A stretch of 63,346 bases of DNA from CAWEEP01 sp963808125 (GTDB taxonomy: Bacteria > Chloroflexota > Dormibacteria > Aeolococcales > Aeolococcaceae). The stretch spans positions 1 to 63,346 of the forward strand of contig CAWEEP010000026.1 in NCBI GenBank assembly GCA_963808125.1. The letters run 5' to 3'. Shown here piece after piece: positions 51,608 to 61,032 of the stretch. The notes under the pieces are model-generated. The model ran no database searches. It had not been told where the DNA came from and saw only the letters and a list, made by a program, of their open reading frames with translations. The position numbers and the translations under genes are program-made. Numbering within the stretch: position 1 is the stretch's first letter; the number at the start of each line of letters is the position of its first letter.

Positions 51608-51709
51608 GACCGCGGGCGCACACGGGTATCGGCCCGCCGCAGCCCACGAGGATTCCCGGCCCGTCCCCGGATGCGCCCCGGCCACTCCCCGTCGCTTCCC
51701 GCGCGACGC

Positions 51710-52831
51710 TCACTCGGTGGGTGCGAAGAAGCCTCGGAGGTGATCGAAGAAGCCTCGCCGCACCTCGGCGGGCCTCCCGGTGCGGCCGCCGAGATCCTCG
51801 TACAGCTTGCGTTCGCGGGTCGCGAGCTTGCTGGGGACGACGACGCGGACGACGCAGATCTGATCGCCGCGGCGGCCGGTGCGCACGTGGGGGACGCCGC
51901 GACCCGGCATGTGCAGGGTCCGGCCGTGCTGTGTGCCCGCCGGCACCTCGACGACCGCCTCACCCTCCACCGTGGGCACGGTGATGGAGTCGCCAAGGAC
52001 GGCCTGGGTGACGCTGATGGCCAGCTCGTAGAGGAGATCCTGGCCGCGGCGTATCAGCTCGGGATGGGGGGTGACCCGGAAGCCGATGAAGAGGTCGCCC
52101 GAGGGGCCGCCCCGCGGCCCCGCCTCGCCCTCTCCCGGCACGCGCACCTGCACGTCCCCGTCCACGCCCGCGGGGATGCTCACCTCGAGGGTCTTGCGCT
52201 CGTCCACGCGGCCGTGCCCGCGGCAGTGCGGGCAGGGGGTGTCGATGATCCGGCCCTCGCCGTGACAGCGCGGACAGGCGGTGACGTTGACAATCTGGCC
52301 GAAGATCGACTGCACGGCACGGCGCACCTGCCCCGACCCGCCGCAGGCGGAGCAGGTGGTCGGTGACGTCCCCGGCGCCGCGCCAGAGCCGCCGCAGTCG
52401 GCGCACGTTCCCGCCCGCGGCACCTCGACGGTCCGCTTGGCGCCGAACACCGATTCCTGGAAGGTGATCTCGACCACCATGCGGAGGTCGGCGCCCCGCT
52501 GCGGACCCCCGCGGCGCGCGCCCCGCCGTCCGGCGCCGCCGAAGAACATGTCGAAGAGGTCGAAGGCGGAATCGAAGGAGAAGGGGCCGAAGTCGGGGGC
52601 CTGCTGCCCCGCGTGACCGAAGGCGTCGTAGCGCTGCCGCTTCTGCGGGTCGCTGAGGACCGAGTAGGCCTCGCCGACCTCCTTGAACCTCTCCTCGGCC
52701 GCCTTGTCCCCCTGGTTGCGGTCCGGGTGATACTGCATGGCGAGCTTGCGGTAGCTCTTCTTCAGTTCCTCAGGACTGGCGCCGCGATCGACGCCGAGCA
52801 CCTCATAGTAGTCGCGCTTGACGGTGGCCAT
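51710..52831 (-). CDS. dnaJ: Chaperone DnaJ
   Basis: This 373-residue type I J-protein has a J domain with HPD in MQYHPDRNQ, a G/F-rich linker (GPFSFDSAFDLFDMFFGG), and four zinc-finger repeats (CADCGGSG, CSACGGSG, CPRCHGEG, CPHCRGHG), then the substrate-binding C-terminus. It stimulates DnaK. Its ATG overlaps the grpE stop by 1 nt. No dnaK gene lies in between, which differs from the usual order. Confidence 0.96.
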   Translation of the reverse strand: MATVKRDYYEVLGVDRGASPEELKKSYRKLAMQYHPDRNQGDKAAEERFKEVGEAYSVLSDPQKRQRYDAFGHAGQQAPDFGPFSFDSAFDLFDMFFGGAGRRGARRGGPQRGADLRMVVEITFQESVFGAKRTVEVPRAGTCADCGGSGAAPGTSPTTCSACGGSGQVRRAVQSIFGQIVNVTACPRCHGEGRIIDTPCPHCRGHGRVDERKTLEVSIPAGVDGDVQVRVPGEGEAGPRGGPSGDLFIGFRVTPHPELIRRGQDLLYELAISVTQAVLGDSITVPTVEGEAVVEVPAGTQHGRTLHMPGRGVPHVRTGRRGDQICVVRVVVPSKLATRERKLYEDLGGRTGRPAEVRRGFFDHLRGFFAPTE

Positions 52832-53472
52832 CAGAGCGCGGGATGTGGAGCGGCGCCGCCGGGCGCGGGGCGGGGATGGGCGATCCGGACCAGGGCCGGC
52901 CGCAGCAGGCGGTCATGGAGGCGGTAGCCTGCCTGGACCTCGTCGACGACGGTGTCCTCGGTGACGTCGTCGGACTCCTCGCCGCCGATGGCCTGGTGCA
53001 CCGCGGGGTCGAAGGGCTCCCCCACCGTGGCCACCCGCTCCACCCCGATTTGTGCCAGGGCTGTCTCGAACTGAAGGACCACCATGCGCAGCCCGCTCTG
53101 CAGCTGCGCGTCGGCCTCCTGCGAGGGGAGGTGCTCCACGGCTCGGCGCAGGTTGTCGAGCACGGGGAGGAGGGCAAGAGCGGCCTCCTCGGAGGCGTAC
53201 CGGGCGCGGTCCGCCGTCTCCTGCGCCTTGCGCCGCCGGAAGTTCTCGAAGTCGGCGGCGAGGCGTAGGAACTGGTCGTTCCGCTCCGCCAACTCGCTCC
53301 GCAGGGCCTCGGTCTCGACGGGGTTCGCCGTCCCGGTCGGGACCCCGCCGGGCTCTCCGCCCGCCTGGAGAGGGGCCTCGTCCGACACCTCGGGGATGAC
53401 GCCGGGACGGGGCCTGACCGGTTCGCCCGGTCCACTCCTGGCGCCGCCGCGGCGCGGGGCTTCGGGGCTCAT
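52831..53472 (-). CDS. grpE: Nucleotide exchange factor GrpE
   Basis: This 213-residue protein has a disordered N-terminus, a long helix (LRSELAERNDQFLRLAADFE) with the family segment NFRRRKAQETADRA, and the C-terminal head (GEPFDPAVHQAIG, VDEVQAGYRLHDRLLRPALV; quoted separately). It exchanges ADP on DnaK. It lies between hrcA and dnaJ in one operon. Confidence 0.93.
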   Translation of the reverse strand: MSPEAPRRGGARSGPGEPVRPRPGVIPEVSDEAPLQAGGEPGGVPTGTANPVETEALRSELAERNDQFLRLAADFENFRRRKAQETADRARYASEEAALALLPVLDNLRRAVEHLPSQEADAQLQSGLRMVVLQFETALAQIGVERVATVGEPFDPAVHQAIGGEESDDVTEDTVVDEVQAGYRLHDRLLRPALVRIAHPRPAPGGAAPHPAL

Positions 53473-53506
53473 CCGCTCCCGCTCCGTGCGGCTGTCGACG
53501 GCGGCA

Positions 53507-54544
53507 TCAGGTGAGCACCCGAGAGATGGCGTCCCCCACCCGTTGGGCGACGAAGCGCACCCGGGGGGCGACCTGGGAATAGGCCATCCGAGTTGGCCCC
53601 AGCACGCCGATGGTGCCGCCCCTGCCCTCGCCCGCCCGGTACGTGGTCAGCACCAGACTGCAGGCGCTGAGCTGGGCGATGCCCGACTCCCGGCCGATCA
53701 TGATGCTGACGCCGGGCGCCTGGTCGTGGGCGGCCGCCAGCAGTTCCCCGAGGAGCCGCTCCTCCTCGATGACCTCGAGAACCTGCTCCAGGCGGTCGAC
53801 GTCGCCGAACTCGGGCTGGTGCAGCAGGTTGCGCACCCCGTCGTGGACGATCAGCGTGTCCTGGCGGGCTTCGAACGAGCGAATGAAGGTGACCATGTCG
53901 CCAAGCACCTCGGAACGAAGCGAGACGGCCGTCCCGCCCGCAGCGACCCGCTCGATGGCGTCGGCGTCGAGGCCGGCCAACTCGCGGTTCAGCTCGCCGG
54001 CGAGCCGGCTCAGATCCTCCTGGCTCGCCGCCGCCGTCGGGGCCAGCGCCTGCTGGCGGATGACATTGCCCTCCAGCACCAAGATGAGGAGGGCGTGACC
54101 GGCGTCGAGCGACACCAGGTCGAGGTGCTTGACGGCGACGCTGCGCGCCCTGGGCCCGGTGACGATGCTGAGTGCGTCCGCCGCCACGGCGAGCACCTGG
54201 GCCGCCAGCTCGAGCACGCCCTCCAGGTCCATGGGCATCGAGGCGAGGAGGGGTTCGAGCTGACGGCGCACCCCGATGGGGAGCCCCTCGTCCTCCATGA
54301 GGAAGTCCACGTAATAGCGGTAGCCGAGGTCGCTCGGCACCCGGCCCGCCGAGGTGTGGGGCTGGAGGAGGTAGCCGACCTCGACGAGTGTGGCCAGCTC
54401 GTTGCGGATGGTCGCCGCCGACCAGTGAGCGAGATGGAGAGCCAGGGCGTGCGAACCCACCGGAACCCCGGTGGTCGTGTAGTCGGACACCACCGCCTTG
54501 AGGATCTGCTGCTTGCGCGGATCGAGGGGGATCGGGGTCTCCAT
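53507..54544 (-). CDS. hrcA: Heat-inducible transcription repressor HrcA
   Basis: This 345-residue repressor has the N-terminal winged helix (RKQQILKAVVSDYTTTGVPV, SAATIRNELATLVEVGYL), then GRVPSDLGYRYYVDFLM, and the C-terminal regulatory domain ending with GVLGPTRMAYSQVAPRVRFV. It represses the operon by binding CIRCE, which lies just upstream at 54579-54605. Activity depends on GroEL in known systems. The start is ATG 54544. Confidence 0.95.
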   Translation of the reverse strand: METPIPLDPRKQQILKAVVSDYTTTGVPVGSHALALHLAHWSAATIRNELATLVEVGYLLQPHTSAGRVPSDLGYRYYVDFLMEDEGLPIGVRRQLEPLLASMPMDLEGVLELAAQVLAVAADALSIVTGPRARSVAVKHLDLVSLDAGHALLILVLEGNVIRQQALAPTAAASQEDLSRLAGELNRELAGLDADAIERVAAGGTAVSLRSEVLGDMVTFIRSFEARQDTLIVHDGVRNLLHQPEFGDVDRLEQVLEVIEEERLLGELLAAAHDQAPGVSIMIGRESGIAQLSACSLVLTTYRAGEGRGGTIGVLGPTRMAYSQVAPRVRFVAQRVGDAISRVLT

Positions 54545-54578
54545 GCGACGGTCCGGCGGCCTCGGTTTCGAGACCGCG

Positions 54579-54605
54579 TTAGCACTCGTCAGTCCTGAGT
54601 GCTAA
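54579..54605 (-). promoter_or_regulatory. CIRCE operator for HrcA
   Basis: The arms TTAGCACTC (54579-54587) and GAGTGCTAA (54597-54605) match the CIRCE consensus with no mismatch and have the canonical 9-nt spacer. The site lies 35 nt upstream of the hrcA start, so HrcA should autoregulate hrcA-grpE-dnaJ. A possible minus-strand -10, TACGAT, overlaps its edge (54606-54611). Confidence 0.95.
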
Positions 54606-54944
54606 ATCGTAGCACGGACCCGTCCGGCGCCTCCGTGGTGCGGCCCGGGAAACCCCGGAGGCTCCGGCCAGGTCGACGGGTTCATCGCGACCACCGATGT
54701 GCGGCCCGGGGCCTCGCCAACGCGCACCGAACGGAGCAGGTCGAGGACCTCCTGAGCCTTCCACGCCTCCATGGACAGCACGGTGCCGAGGGACAGGCCC
54801 GCCCGGGTCAACGCGCTGATGACAGCTTCGGGGGGCTGCTGCCGGGCCTGCGGACGGAGCATGGATGGGCCAATCCTGGGGCACCGGCATGGCCGTCCGA
54901 AAGTCCTGCGGGAACTCTGTGACCCGTCCGTCGAGCCCGGGCAT
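54602..54944 (-). CDS. Possible small protein upstream of hrcA, one frameshift
   Basis: An open frame beginning MPGLDGRVTEFPQDFRTAMP and continuing, after a one-base shift near 54865, as SMLRPQARQQPPEAVISALT and LSLGTVLSMEAWKAQEVLDL gives about 114 residues. The second half has a plausible helix pattern. No family is known. Its TAG stop would lie inside the CIRCE element. It may be non-coding leader; the rest of the 485-nt gap between hrcA and hemW shows nothing else. Confidence 0.3.
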
Positions 54945-55029
54945 GGCGCTTCCGCGGCCGCGTTACAGGTGACCACACATGCGCCACCTGGGATCGCATC
55001 GGGGCACCCGGAGCCGCGCCACGCGACGA

Positions 55030-56269
55030 TCAGCCGGTGAGCCGGCGGATCACCTCGTCGAGCACCTCCTGCCCGCTTGCGGTGGCGCCGATCCGTCCGT
55101 CGCGGGACCAGAGCAGGCCGGCGGCGAGCAGCGGCGCGGCCTGGTTCTCCCGACCGGCGGGCGACGGGATGCCCTCAGCGAGGCGCAGGCCGACCATGAT
55201 GCGTTCCACCTCCTGGGCGGCGGGCCCGACCGGCTCCCACCCCTCGACCGGGACCTGGCCGGGAGGGGACGCAAGGTAGGCGGGAAGGCTCCGCCCGTGC
55301 CAGTAGCGGATGGCGGTGGCTCCGCCGGGCTCCGCCAGGCCCAACCGCGAGGCGAGGGCTGACGGGAGATGGCCGTGGGCGCCGAGTCCGGCCGCCAGGT
55401 AGTGGCCGTTGCGCCAGTACACCAGGTTGTGGCGGCACTCCTCACCGGGCAGGGCGTAGTTGCTGACCTCGTACTGCCGGTGTCCCACCCTCCTGCAGAA
55501 CCTCGACCGCGATCCGGTGCTGTCGCAGCGCCGCCTCAGGGTCCACGGCGGGAGCCCGGCCCCGGCTGACCCTCGCGTGCAGCGGGGTGCCCGGCTCCAC
55601 CGTCAGCTCGTAGGCAGAGACGTGCTCCGGGCCCAGCTCGATCACCCGCTCCAGCGTGGCCCTCCACCTCTCGTCGGTGAGACCGGGGACGGCGTAGATG
55701 AGGTCGCAGCTGACGCGGGGGAAGCCGGCGCGGCGCACCTCGCCGACGGCGGCGACGGCCCGATCCGCGTCGTGGACCCGGCCGAGGAAGCGGAGGATCT
55801 CCGGCTCCAGGCTCTGGACGCCCAGGCTCACCCGGTTGAATCCGGCGCGGAGCCAGCGCTCGGCACGCGCCTGGGTGGTGCTGGACGGATTGGCCTCGAG
55901 CGTCACCTCGCAGCCCGCCGCCAGGACGAAGCCTTCCCGCACCTCCTGGAGGAGGCCGCCGAGCAGCTCCGGGGCAATGAAACCGGGGGTCCCGCCACCG
56001 ACGAACACGGTGTCGAGCTCGACCCCGGGGAAGCGCTCGGCCAGGGTGGCGACCTCGGCCCGGAGCCGGTTCGCGTACTCGGCCTCGCGGTCCCTGCCGG
56101 GCAGCGCGACGAAGTCGCAGTACTCGCAGCGCCGCTCGCAGAAGGGGATGTGCAGGTAGAGGGAGCGCACCCCGGCCAGGGCGCCCTCAGTCGCCGCACC
56201 GAGGACCTCGGGACGGACGGAGGGGGCCGCGGCGCCCGGGGCGTCGCGGCCTGGCCCCGCCGGGGTCAC
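55030..56269 (-). CDS. hemW: HemW-type radical SAM protein, one frameshift
   Basis: The protein of about 412 residues starts at GTG 56269, overlapping the upstream membrane protein stop by 4 nt. The radical-SAM motif is CERRCEYCDF (near residue 50), followed by VFVGGGTPGFIAPELL, LEANPSSTTQA and FNRVSLGVQSLEPEIL. An extra G near 55492 breaks the frame before RQYEVSNYALPGEECRHN, after which the HemN C-terminal domain follows. Known HemW proteins are haem chaperones and not coproporphyrinogen oxidases; the CxxxCxxC motif without further cysteine agrees. Confidence 0.9.
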
Positions 56270-57135
56270 CTGGCCCGGCTGCCCGCCGCCCGCTGCGGCG
56301 GTCGACGTCCTCCCGCCAGCATGCGGGCGATGGCGGGATAGATGGGCGGCACGATGAGGAAGCCGGAGACCGCCGCCAGCAGGAAGCCCAGCAGCGCGGG
56401 CAGGTTGATCGCCGGGTACTCGACGATGGTGTTCACGACGGCGATCAGAGCCCCGAAGGCGAGGACCTGGAGCGTCGGCGGCCGCGGCTTGTGCCGCAGC
56501 CGGGCCGCCATGGGCGCGGCCAGGATCGCGGAGATCGCGATGATGAAGAGGGCGAGCTCGGAGAGGACGAGATCGAGGATCTCCCCCACGACGTTGAGCG
56601 GGAACCCGGGGTTGTAGACGACCGCCGCCCCCGACTTCGGTGTGGACGACAGCGAGCCCGAGAGGGTGATGGCGTCGGTCTTGACCTGCGAGATCGAGGC
56701 CTGCTGACCCCCGACCGTCACCGTTTCGCCGGACAGGAACTCGACGCCCTGCCCCTTGGTCACCGAGAAGCTCGTCGTCGTCGGCGCCGGCTTGGCGACG
56801 ACCAGCGACTGGTCGCTGGCACCGATGCCGAGCACGAAGCCGACGATGAGGATGACCACGGCGGTGGCCCCCGACAGGGTGTAGTAGTCGCGCCGGGTCC
56901 ACGGCGGGCCCGAGATGCCGGCGACCGGACGCACCGGCCGCGCGCCGGCCGGCCCCCGCGGCTGCGGGGACATCAGGCTGGCCAGCAGCCCCCGCCGCAC
57001 CGGCGGAGGCGGCAGCTCGGGCTCCGGCTCGGGAGCCGGCACCACCGGAACGATGCGCGACGGGCGGCGCTTGCGCTTGTGACGGGGCGGGGCCACGCTC
57101 AGGCGCCCCGCGCCGGGGCCACGGCCGGGGGCCAC
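56266..57135 (-). CDS. Hypothetical membrane protein between lepA and hemW
   Basis: This 289-residue protein (GTG 57135; later starts possible) has a basic Pro-rich N-terminus of about 85 residues, one helix (ATAVVILIVGFVLGIGA), an external domain of about 90 residues with an OB-like strand pattern (VTVGGQQASISQVKTDAITL), and three further helices near the C-terminus (LALFIIAISAILAAPMAARL and following). No known family. It lies 31 nt after lepA and overlaps hemW. Confidence 0.72.
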   Translation of the reverse strand: MAPGRGPGAGRLSVAPPRHKRKRRPSRIVPVVPAPEPEPELPPPPVRRGLLASLMSPQPRGPAGARPVRPVAGISGPPWTRRDYYTLSGATAVVILIVGFVLGIGASDQSLVVAKPAPTTTSFSVTKGQGVEFLSGETVTVGGQQASISQVKTDAITLSGSLSSTPKSGAAVVYNPGFPLNVVGEILDLVLSELALFIIAISAILAAPMAARLRHKPRPPTLQVLAFGALIAVVNTIVEYPAINLPALLGFLLAAVSGFLIVPPIYPAIARMLAGGRRPPQRAAGSRAR

Positions 57136-57166
57136 GCCACGCTGGTTGCTGTCAATCCTGTCAACA

Positions 57167-58968
57167 TCACTCCTCGTCCATCTGCAGGACGGCCATGAAC
57201 GCCTCCTGCGGGATCTCCACGTTGCCGACCCGCTTCATCCTCTTCTTGCCCTCTTTCTGCTTCTCCAAGAGCTTGCGCTTCCGGGTGATGTCCCCGCCAT
57301 AGCACTTGGCGAGGACGTCCTTGCGCAGCGCCGAGACGGTCTCCCGGGCGACGATCTTGCCACCCACGGCGGCCTGGATGGCCACCTCGAAGAGCTGGCG
57401 GGGGATCAGCCGCTTGAGGCGCTCCGCCAGCTTGCGCCCGTGCACCGTGGCCCGCTCGCGGTGGACGATGATGGAGAGGGCGTCGACGCGCTGCCCCCCC
57501 ACCATGATGTCGAGCCGGACCAGGCTCTCGGCACGGAAGCCGGTGACCTCGTAGTCCAGGGAGGCGTAGCCGCGGCTGCGCGACTTCAGCTGGTCGTAGA
57601 AGTCGTGGATGATCTCGCCCAGCGGCATGTCGTAGATGAGGGCGACCCGGTCGCCGGGCTGGTACTCCATGGTCAGGAACTCGCCGCGGCGCTCCTGGCA
57701 GAGCTCCATGAGGGCGCCGACATAGGCGCTGGGGACGAGGATCACCGCCCGGCAGCGCGGCTCGGCGATGCTCTCGATGGACGACGGGTCGGGCAGGGAT
57801 TCGGGGTTGTCCACGGGGACGACCTCCCCGCTCCGGAGCGTGACGCGGTATTCGACGGTGGGCGCCGTGGTGATCAGAGAGAGGTTGAACTCCCGCTCCA
57901 GCCGCTCCTGGACGATCTCCATGTGGAGCAGGCCCAGGTAGCCGCAGCGAAAGCCGAAGCCCAGAGCCGCCGACGCCTCCGGCTCCCACACCAGCGATGC
58001 GTCGTTGAGCCCCAGCTTCTCCAGGGCCTCCTTCAACTGGGGGACGTCGTCGGACTCGATGGGGAAGAGGCCGGCGTAGACCATCGGCGTGGCGTGGCGG
58101 TAGCCGGGGAGGGCAGCGGCGGCGGGACGGTCGGCGAGGGTGACGGTGTCGCCCACCTTGGAGTCGCGGACGTTCTTGATCGAGGCCACCGAGGTAGCCG
58201 ACCTCGCCGGTGCGGAGCCCGTCGGCGGGGGTCATCGCCGGCCGGAAGACGCCGACCTCGTCGACGATGAACTCCTTCTCCGTGGCCATCATGCGGATGC
58301 GCTGGCCAGGGGTGACCTCGCCGTCGACGACCCGGACGTAGACGATGACGCCGCGGTAGACGTCGTACTTGGCGTCGAAGATCAGGGCCTTGAAAGGCGC
58401 CGCCGGGTCCCCGGTGGGGTGGGGAACGCGGGCGACGATGGCCTCCAAGACTCCTCGACCCCGTCCCATCGCGGGCCGAGGCGAGGATGGCGCCGCCGCC
58501 GGGCAGGCCGATCACCTCCTGGATCTCCCGCCGGACCAATTCGGGGTCGGCGTTGGGCAGGTCGATCTTGTTGATCACCGGGATGATCTCCAGGTCGTTC
58601 TCCAGGGCGGCGTCGACGTTGGCCAGGGTCTGGGCCTCGACCCCCTGCGTGGCGTCTACGACCAGCAGGGCGCCCTCGCAGGCGGCGAGGGCCCGGGAGA
58701 CCTCGTAAGCGAAGTCGACGTGCCCGGGCGTGTCGATCAGGTTCAGCTCGTAGCTCTCACCGTCGCCGGCCGTGTACTCCATGCGCACCGCCTGCGCCTT
58801 GATGGTGATGCCCCGCTCCCGCTCCAGGTCCAGGGTGTCGAGAACCTGGTCCTGCATGTCCCGCATGGCCACCGTGCCGGTGCGCTCCAGCAGCCGGTCG
58901 GCCAGGGTTGACTTGCCATGGTCGATGTGGGCGATGATCGAGAAGTTGCGGATCCTGGCGAGAGGCAT
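57167..58968 (-). CDS. lepA: Elongation factor 4 (LepA), frameshifted
   Basis: The translational GTPase of about 600 residues starts at ATG 58968. G-domain motifs are IIAHIDHGKSTLADRLL (G1), RERGITIKAQ (G2), LIDTPGHVDF (G3) and VINKIDLPNADPE (G4). Domain II follows in another frame (VYRGVIVYVRVVDGEVTPGQ), and the LepA-specific C-terminal domain is intact (YGGDITRKRKLLEKQKEGKK). Breaks lie near 58455 (two missing G) and 58190 (one extra G). It back-translocates ribosomes. It is first in the lepA-hemW-hrcA-grpE-dnaJ gene row. Confidence 0.94.
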
Positions 58969-59140
58969 CGGCGGGACATGCTAGGGGAAGAGAGGCTCGG
59001 TCCTCGCCCGGCAGGGCCCGGCGCCCGTGCCCGGGGGCCCGGCCTCATTCCCGCGCCCCGCGCCGCGCACCCCCACCGGGTGCTGAGCGGTCCTCTGCTC
59101 GGCCCTGCAGCCTGCGGCTCCGGGCCTCGCTCCGTCGCGC

Positions 59141-60895
59141 TCAGTTGATGTCGACGTGGACCAGGTCGAAGGTGCTCTTGAAGGCATTGCTGCCGGTCAC
59201 CAGGTAGCGAATCTCCATGCCCGACACGGCCGTCCCACTGCCGATCACCGAGCTGATGGAGAGGGTCTGGGTGGCCAGAGTGGTGGTGGGGTTGCCGATC
59301 GAGAAAGGAGTCCAGTTGGAGCCTCCGTTGGCTGAGACCAGCACGTAGGTCGCCGTCCCGGCGCTCGGGGTCGCGCTGGCGTCGTCCACCAGGGTGAGCA
59401 CCGCCGAGGTCACCGGCGCCCCGCTGGCCACGACGGGAGCGAAGGTCCACTGCAGGTACTGGGCGCACGCGGGCGGGAACCAGGTGGCTCCGCCGTTGGT
59501 GGTCACCAGCACGACACCGGCGCTGCCCGCCGTCGTGGAGCCGTTCGCCCAGCACTGCGCGGCCGAGATGCAGTCCAACCCCCAGATGTCCTCGGTGGTG
59601 CCCGAGGTCTGCGCCGTCCAGGTGGTGCCGTTGGTGGTCGCGTAGATGACACCGTTTGCGCCGGCCGCCCAGCAGGCGGTGGCCGACGCGCAGGTGACCG
59701 CATAGAAGGTGTTGGTGCCCACGGTCTGCGTCGTCCAGGTGGATCCGTTGGTGGTCGCCACGATGACACCATTGCCGCCCGCCGCCCAGCACTGGGTGGT
59801 CGAGACGCAGCTGATCCCGAAGAGCTCCTGGGTTGTCGGCGAGGTCTGCGCCGTCCAGGTGGTGCCGTTGGCGGTCGTCACGATGACGCCACCGTTGCCC
59901 ACCGCCCAGCACTGGGTGGCCGAGACGCAGCTGATCGCTTCCAGATCCTGGGTGGTGGGTGAGGTCTGTGCCGTCCAGGTGCCGCCACCCGTGGTGGTCG
60001 CAAGGATGGCGCCGGCGCCGCCAACCGCCCAGCACTGGGTGGCCGAGAAACAGCTGATCGCGAGGACGGTCTGGGTTGTGCCCGAGGTCTGCTTCGTCCA
60101 GGTGCCGCCGCCATTGGTGGTCGCAATGATCGTACCGGTCGCCCCCACCGCCCAGCCATCGCTGGCATTGACGAACACACCTCCATACCAGATCGGGTTG
60201 GACGGCGTCGTCTCCTCCGTCCAGCTCTCGCCGCCGTTGGTCGTCGTCCAGATGTCCCCCTGGTACGTGTACAGCCAGCACTGACTGGTGTTGACACAGC
60301 CCATCCAGTCGGGCCCCTGGCCGCCCGCGACGGTCGCGGCGGCGCCCCAGTTGGTGGTGGTGGTGGACGTCTTGCCGTCTCCCGCCACCGACATGGCGGT
60401 GATGGCGGCGGCGTTGAAATTCGTCCCTCCGGTGCCGATGGTGTCGTCGACGCCAGCGGTCGGAGGCAGCGAGAGGGCCATGTCGAGGTCCGCCGAGGAC
60501 GTCCATCCGGCCGCCCCGGAGATCACCTCGTAGTAGTACTGGAAGTTGTAGGCGGCCGTGCTGTCCGTGTAGCCGGTGGCCGTGCCCGCCAGGCTGGTGA
60601 TGGCGGTGAAGGGGCCGGCGGGGGCCGTGGCCCGGTAGACGGTGATCCCCGTGCTCCCTGAGACCTGTGACCAGGAGAGCTGAACGTTCCCTGAGATTCC
60701 ACTCGGATGGACCGAGGTGATCCGGACGGGCGTCGCGGTCGCCGCGACGATCTTGTTGCCGGCGTTCTCGGTGAAACCCTGCCAGGAGCCGAGGATGCCC
60801 CAACCCACCAGCGAGACGGCGCCAAGCAGCGCGGCGAGGCAAACGGCGACCGCCTGCCAGCGCCGGATCCGCCGCCCGGCCACTTGGATGGACAT
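59141..60895 (-). CDS. Exported FN3 plus BNR/Ycf48-like repeat protein
   Basis: This 584-residue protein has an N-terminal membrane helix (AVAVCLAALLGAVSLVGWGIL), an FN3 domain (residues about 55-140; NVQLSWSQVSGSTGITVYRA), and about eight repeats of 41-42 residues with the core TTNGGTWT preceded by CWAVG (for example SATQCWAVGGAGAILATTTG). A C-terminal jelly-roll-like domain ends the protein. Each repeat has one cysteine at the same position, which may pair. It is likely extracellular and anchored, and shares its repeat class with the 9235-10707 protein. It is intact. Confidence 0.82.
   Translation of the reverse strand: MSIQVAGRRIRRWQAVAVCLAALLGAVSLVGWGILGSWQGFTENAGNKIVAATATPVRITSVHPSGISGNVQLSWSQVSGSTGITVYRATAPAGPFTAITSLAGTATGYTDSTAAYNFQYYYEVISGAAGWTSSADLDMALSLPPTAGVDDTIGTGGTNFNAAAITAMSVAGDGKTSTTTTNWGAAATVAGGQGPDWMGCVNTSQCWLYTYQGDIWTTTNGGESWTEETTPSNPIWYGGVFVNASDGWAVGATGTIIATTNGGGTWTKQTSGTTQTVLAISCFSATQCWAVGGAGAILATTTGGGTWTAQTSPTTQDLEAISCVSATQCWAVGNGGVIVTTANGTTWTAQTSPTTQELFGISCVSTTQCWAAGGNGVIVATTNGSTWTTQTVGTNTFYAVTCASATACWAAGANGVIYATTNGTTWTAQTSGTTEDIWGLDCISAAQCWANGSTTAGSAGVVLVTTNGGATWFPPACAQYLQWTFAPVVASGAPVTSAVLTLVDDASATPSAGTATYVLVSANGGSNWTPFSIGNPTTTLATQTLSISSVIGSGTAVSGMEIRYLVTGSNAFKSTFDLVHVDIN
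59560..60250 (-). repeat. Tandem coding repeats of about 123-126 bp
   Basis: The stretch encodes successive BNR-like units (ISCVSATQCWAVG, then TTANGTTWTAQTS and variants). Neighbouring units are nearly identical at DNA level, which makes this stretch prone to recombination or assembly collapse. Confidence 0.75.
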
Positions 60896-61032
60896 CTGCG
60901 ATCTGACACTAGGCGGGCGGGACGACAGCCCGGCAGCCTGGCCGTCACGTCTGCGTCACCATTCGCCGCGATCCCGTCTCGCTCGCCAGGCGGTCATCCC
61001 GCCGAACTCGCGGCGTTCCTGGCTGCCATCAT

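Noticed and set aside
48980..51685. Minus-strand open frame of about 901 codons
   Set aside because: It runs antisense through DUF167, the repeat protein and the diguanylate cyclase; its Gly/Val repeat is only the reverse reading of the 24-bp repeats.
55030..56269. Coproporphyrinogen III oxidase HemN
   Set aside because: The short N-terminus with a single CxxxCxxC and the lepA/hrcA neighbourhood fit HemW better.
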